Assembly (NCBI RefSeq): GCF_037126465.1
Contig: NC_088204.1
Location: 81,327,584-81,391,583 of the forward strand
Reading direction: 5' to 3'
Source: Ornithodoros turicata
Taxonomy: Eukaryota > Arthropoda > Arachnida > Ixodida > Argasidae
Length of the DNA: 64,000 nucleotides
Under the pieces are notes generated by a model. It searched no databases and had not been told where the DNA came from. It saw only the letters and a list, made by a program, of their open reading frames with translations. The position numbers and the translations under genes are program-made. Positions 58,501 through 64,000 of the stretch are shown here, piece after piece. Each line of letters starts with the position of its first letter. Positions within the stretch are counted from its first letter, which is position 1.

Positions 58501-59234
58501 TAAGGCACTGCTTTCCGACAGGTAGGATACGACAACTAGCTGCCGACAGGCAAGTTGTCGTATCGTCTTGCACGGGAGAGCAAGTTTCGTCATTCGCGGC
58601 CGCAATTTTCTACGTATCTATCACCTTTTTGCTGTAAAACTTGGAATGCAAGTTCACATCGATGCTGATAACCTCCTTTTACATTTATCTGGCACAGCAT
58701 GGAGCCAAGCATAACCTCTAACTAAGCTAACCTGTTTTAAATGTACATAGCTGCTGCTAGTACACAAGACAACAACAAACGTAGCATCAGAAGGTTATTT
58801 TCTGCAAAACTTTGTTCTCTATGTTGCTCTACTTTCATTATCACCATCAGGACTTACATTTTCAATGTCTTGAAGCATGTGGCCTTAGGACTCACAGCAA
58901 CACAAACATACTGAAAGCACAGCACTCGGTAGTCATGCCAACAACAGTAGAGTCGACAATATCTACCTTTGCAATAAGGCCCTCTATAGTTCTTTTACCA
59001 CAAATGGTTTAATAGTGGCAACATTCAGCCAGCAGGTCTTACCAGCAAATGCTTTTTCGCTGCCAGTGATGACTATGGCGCCCACGGACTTGTCTGCGTT
59101 CAGTTCGTCCACGGCGTTTGCCACTTCATTCATGAGGGGCCCAGAAAGGGCATTCAGGGCCTTGGGCCGGTTTAGTGTGACCAGGGCTACATTCTGTTGC
59201 GCTCCTTTCTTTTCAATAATGATATTCTGGTATG
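55526..59234 (-). CDS. ECHS1: Enoyl-CoA hydratase, short chain, mitochondrial (exons 2-8)
   Basis: Hydrates trans-2-enoyl-CoA to L-3-hydroxyacyl-CoA in mitochondrial beta-oxidation and valine breakdown, as a hexamer of the crotonase fold. Minus-strand exons: 59043-59234, 58304-58431, 57587-57686, 57371-57475, 56467-56586, 55843-55910, 55526-55591 (stop at 55526-55528). All junctions are GT/AG and phases agree throughout. In order they give [10 protein letters not shown] and [12 protein letters not shown], then [74 protein letters not shown] and finally [14 protein letters not shown]. Both catalytic glutamates are present (CELAMMCD and GQPEIALG), as are the oxyanion-hole regions. The seven exons code for about 259 residues against ~290 for the whole precursor in animals, so only the transit peptide exon is missing. 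Two transposons sit in its introns (57728-58239 and 55991-56159). Confidence 0.95.
55675..55786. mobile_element. 112-bp palindromic MITE
   Basis: ATAGCGTACGTAAGAGATAG at the left pairs with CTATCCCTTGCGTACGC at the right. Tips are CATCGTA / TACGATG. A half copy is at about 24830-24882. It lies in the last intron of ECHS1. Confidence 0.65.
55991..56159. mobile_element. 169-bp MITE, CAGGGTGTTTCACC tips, in an ECHS1 intron
   Basis: CAGGGTGTTTCACCTGAAGT at the left and ACTTTAGGTGGAACACCCTG at the right are inverted repeats. Arms extend ~75 bp through TTCTAACTGGCG and GGAGGATTGTGGGACTTT. CATA flanks both ends. It lies in the intron between exons 55843-55910 and 56467-56586. Confidence 0.85.
57728..58239. 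mobile_element. Non-autonomous hAT-type element packed with TTTCCGTTAC motif, inside ECHS1 intron
   Basis: Tips are CAGGGAAGGATAACGG and, complement of the right end, CAGGGAAGGGTAACGG. Exact 8-bp duplication gttttcag at 57720-57727 and 58240-58247. Both ends are filled with TTTCCGTTA / TTTCGTTTCCG words. It fills 512 of the 617 bp of its intron, so the ancestral intron was ~97 bp. Confidence 0.92.
58510..58572. repeat. Short palindrome in ECHS1 intron
   Basis: GATACGACAACT...AGTTGTCGTATC with CTGCCGACAGG in the loop region; a CCGACAG word lies on both sides. Probably a minimal foldback insertion. Confidence 0.5.
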
Positions 59235-59589
59235 CTGTAAGGCAAGCATTACGTTGCACTTTCAATATTAAGTTGACGACAATACTGATCATGATAAAAG
59301 TCGTACTCATATGGCAGGGCGAGAACATGGGAAAGGGCAGCGCGTGAAATACTTGGCGGTCTTAACATACGCCAATGTGCAGCATGCATTCCAGGTTGAA
59401 ATTAACAGCCTTAACAAAGACCATCTGTCATCAGCTGGATGCAAATTATCTTATCTACCGCATACGGCATACTTGAGCTTGTTAAGTTTTAAGTTTCATT
59501 AGCCCGTACTGGACTTTCAATTCACCAATTTTTAAAAGCCACCCGTCCCATGGCTATAGTGCAGCCGCCCGTACTTGTTCCCTTCCACC

Positions 59590-59675
59590 AAGTTGCCAAC
59601 GTCCTCGGCCGGGTTTGAACACGCGACCTTGGAATGAGCAGGCAGACACGCTACCGACAGAGCCAACCTTGAAGA
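59590..59675 (-). repeat. tRNA-like SINE head
   Basis: On the minus strand TTGGCTCTGTCGGTAGCGTG (A-box-like) precedes GGTCGCGTGTTCAAACC (B-box-like). Related to 31745-31835. A functional tRNA is not supported. Confidence 0.4.
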
Positions 59676-60135
59676 TGTATCAGATCATTCACATTGTTGC
59701 TAAGGCTCCAAACCCACCGGTAGCAAAGGTCCTTTTCAAAGCTTCGAGATTCTTGCATTGAAGGCGTCCAGCACCTACGAGCGACCTTATTCGCAACAGA
59801 CTGTTCATTTTTAAACCGAGAGGACCTAAGCACCAATTCAAATTTTAAAAAACAAGAGAAGCCGTCGAGCGCACGCCGGCTGTCGTGTCTTCACCGCTGT
59901 TGCTGAGCTGAAACGAGACCCTATCCGTGCTCTATCTGAAGATAAGTATCTGTCTGGCGGAAGAACACCTGGCAATAAAATACTGAGAACCTTAGAAAGC
60001 TATCAGCTACTTGAATGTCATAGATAAAAGATATGTAGAGCATATTCTATTTGTTGCAAAGCAAAGCAAGTTGTGCAATGATGTGCATGTTATGTTATGC
60101 ATTTGCCACATTTGGCCACATTTGCTGTGAATAAC

Positions 60136-60193
60136 CTTTGTGACGCGCATCAACAATGTGGAAGCGTTGGGCGGTGGTAACGGATAGACGCAT
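60136..60193 (-). CDS. ECHS1: Tentative ECHS1 exon 1 (transit peptide)
   Basis: ATG at 60191-60193 on the minus strand opens a 19-codon frame (MRLSVTTAQRFHIVDARHK) ending in phase 1 at a GT (60134-60135). This is the phase required by the 59234 acceptor. It is basic with few acidic residues, as a mitochondrial presequence should be. The donor (AAAG|GTTATT) is weak and the peptide short. No better candidate was seen between 59235 and 60535. Joined to the other exons it would give about 278 aa. Confidence 0.3.

Positions 60194-64000
<3,807 letters not shown>

Overview
The window is eukaryotic nuclear DNA. It has spliced genes with GT/AG introns, a mitochondrial beta-oxidation enzyme, an autophagy WD-repeat gene and dense transposon debris. 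An arthropod, most likely a tick (Ixodida), fits best. The pointers are an intronless M13 (neprilysin-type) gene with a degraded relative nearby, many tRNA-derived SINE copies and a Gypsy/mag-type retrotransposon using a tRNA-Ser-like primer site. The species call is inference, because no marker gene settles it.

Layout. 0.2-7 kb: two minus-strand exons of a four-transmembrane claudin/calcium-channel-gamma (stargazin)-like gene (6227-6563 and 679-819) that appears to continue past the left edge. 3-13 kb: non-autonomous DNA transposons, SINEs and, at 8790-8834 on the minus strand, a sequence that folds as a hammerhead ribozyme. 13.2-18 kb: a fragment of an M13 gene, then an intact intronless M13 ORF (693 aa) that has lost the zinc-binding and catalytic residues, so it reads as a secreted or surface pseudo-peptidase. 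18.3-33 kb: almost entirely repeats. 33.97-38.39 kb: a complete young LTR retrotransposon (LTRs differ at 1 of 224 positions, 5-bp target duplication) with gag, and a pol interrupted by a single TGA. 38.4-45.5 kb: nested SINEs and MITEs.

45.5-55 kb is a satellite block. The first 7.1 kb is built from a degenerate ~10-14 bp unit (consensus near AGCTAAACATATC) in ~1.5-1.6 kb higher-order repeats. It abuts ~14 copies of an unrelated ~171-bp satellite.

55.5-64 kb holds two housekeeping genes, apparently head to head. ECHS1 (mitochondrial short-chain enoyl-CoA hydratase) is on the minus strand with seven clear exons. WDR45B/WIPI3 (PI3P-binding autophagy propeller) is on the plus strand with eight exons to the window edge. 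They probably share the promoter interval around 60.2-60.5 kb, and WDR45B has a 16-codon upstream ORF.

The most striking pattern is a set of non-autonomous hAT-type elements, each with an exact or near-exact 8-bp target duplication. Six of them are filled with their own short motif (ATCCGC, TGCCTA, GTAAC, TAGTTAAC, AACGAGTTAC or TTTCCGTTAC) rather than with ordinary internal sequence. All coordinates and splice junctions were read by eye from the sequence. Family names come from general knowledge of the families, without database searching.
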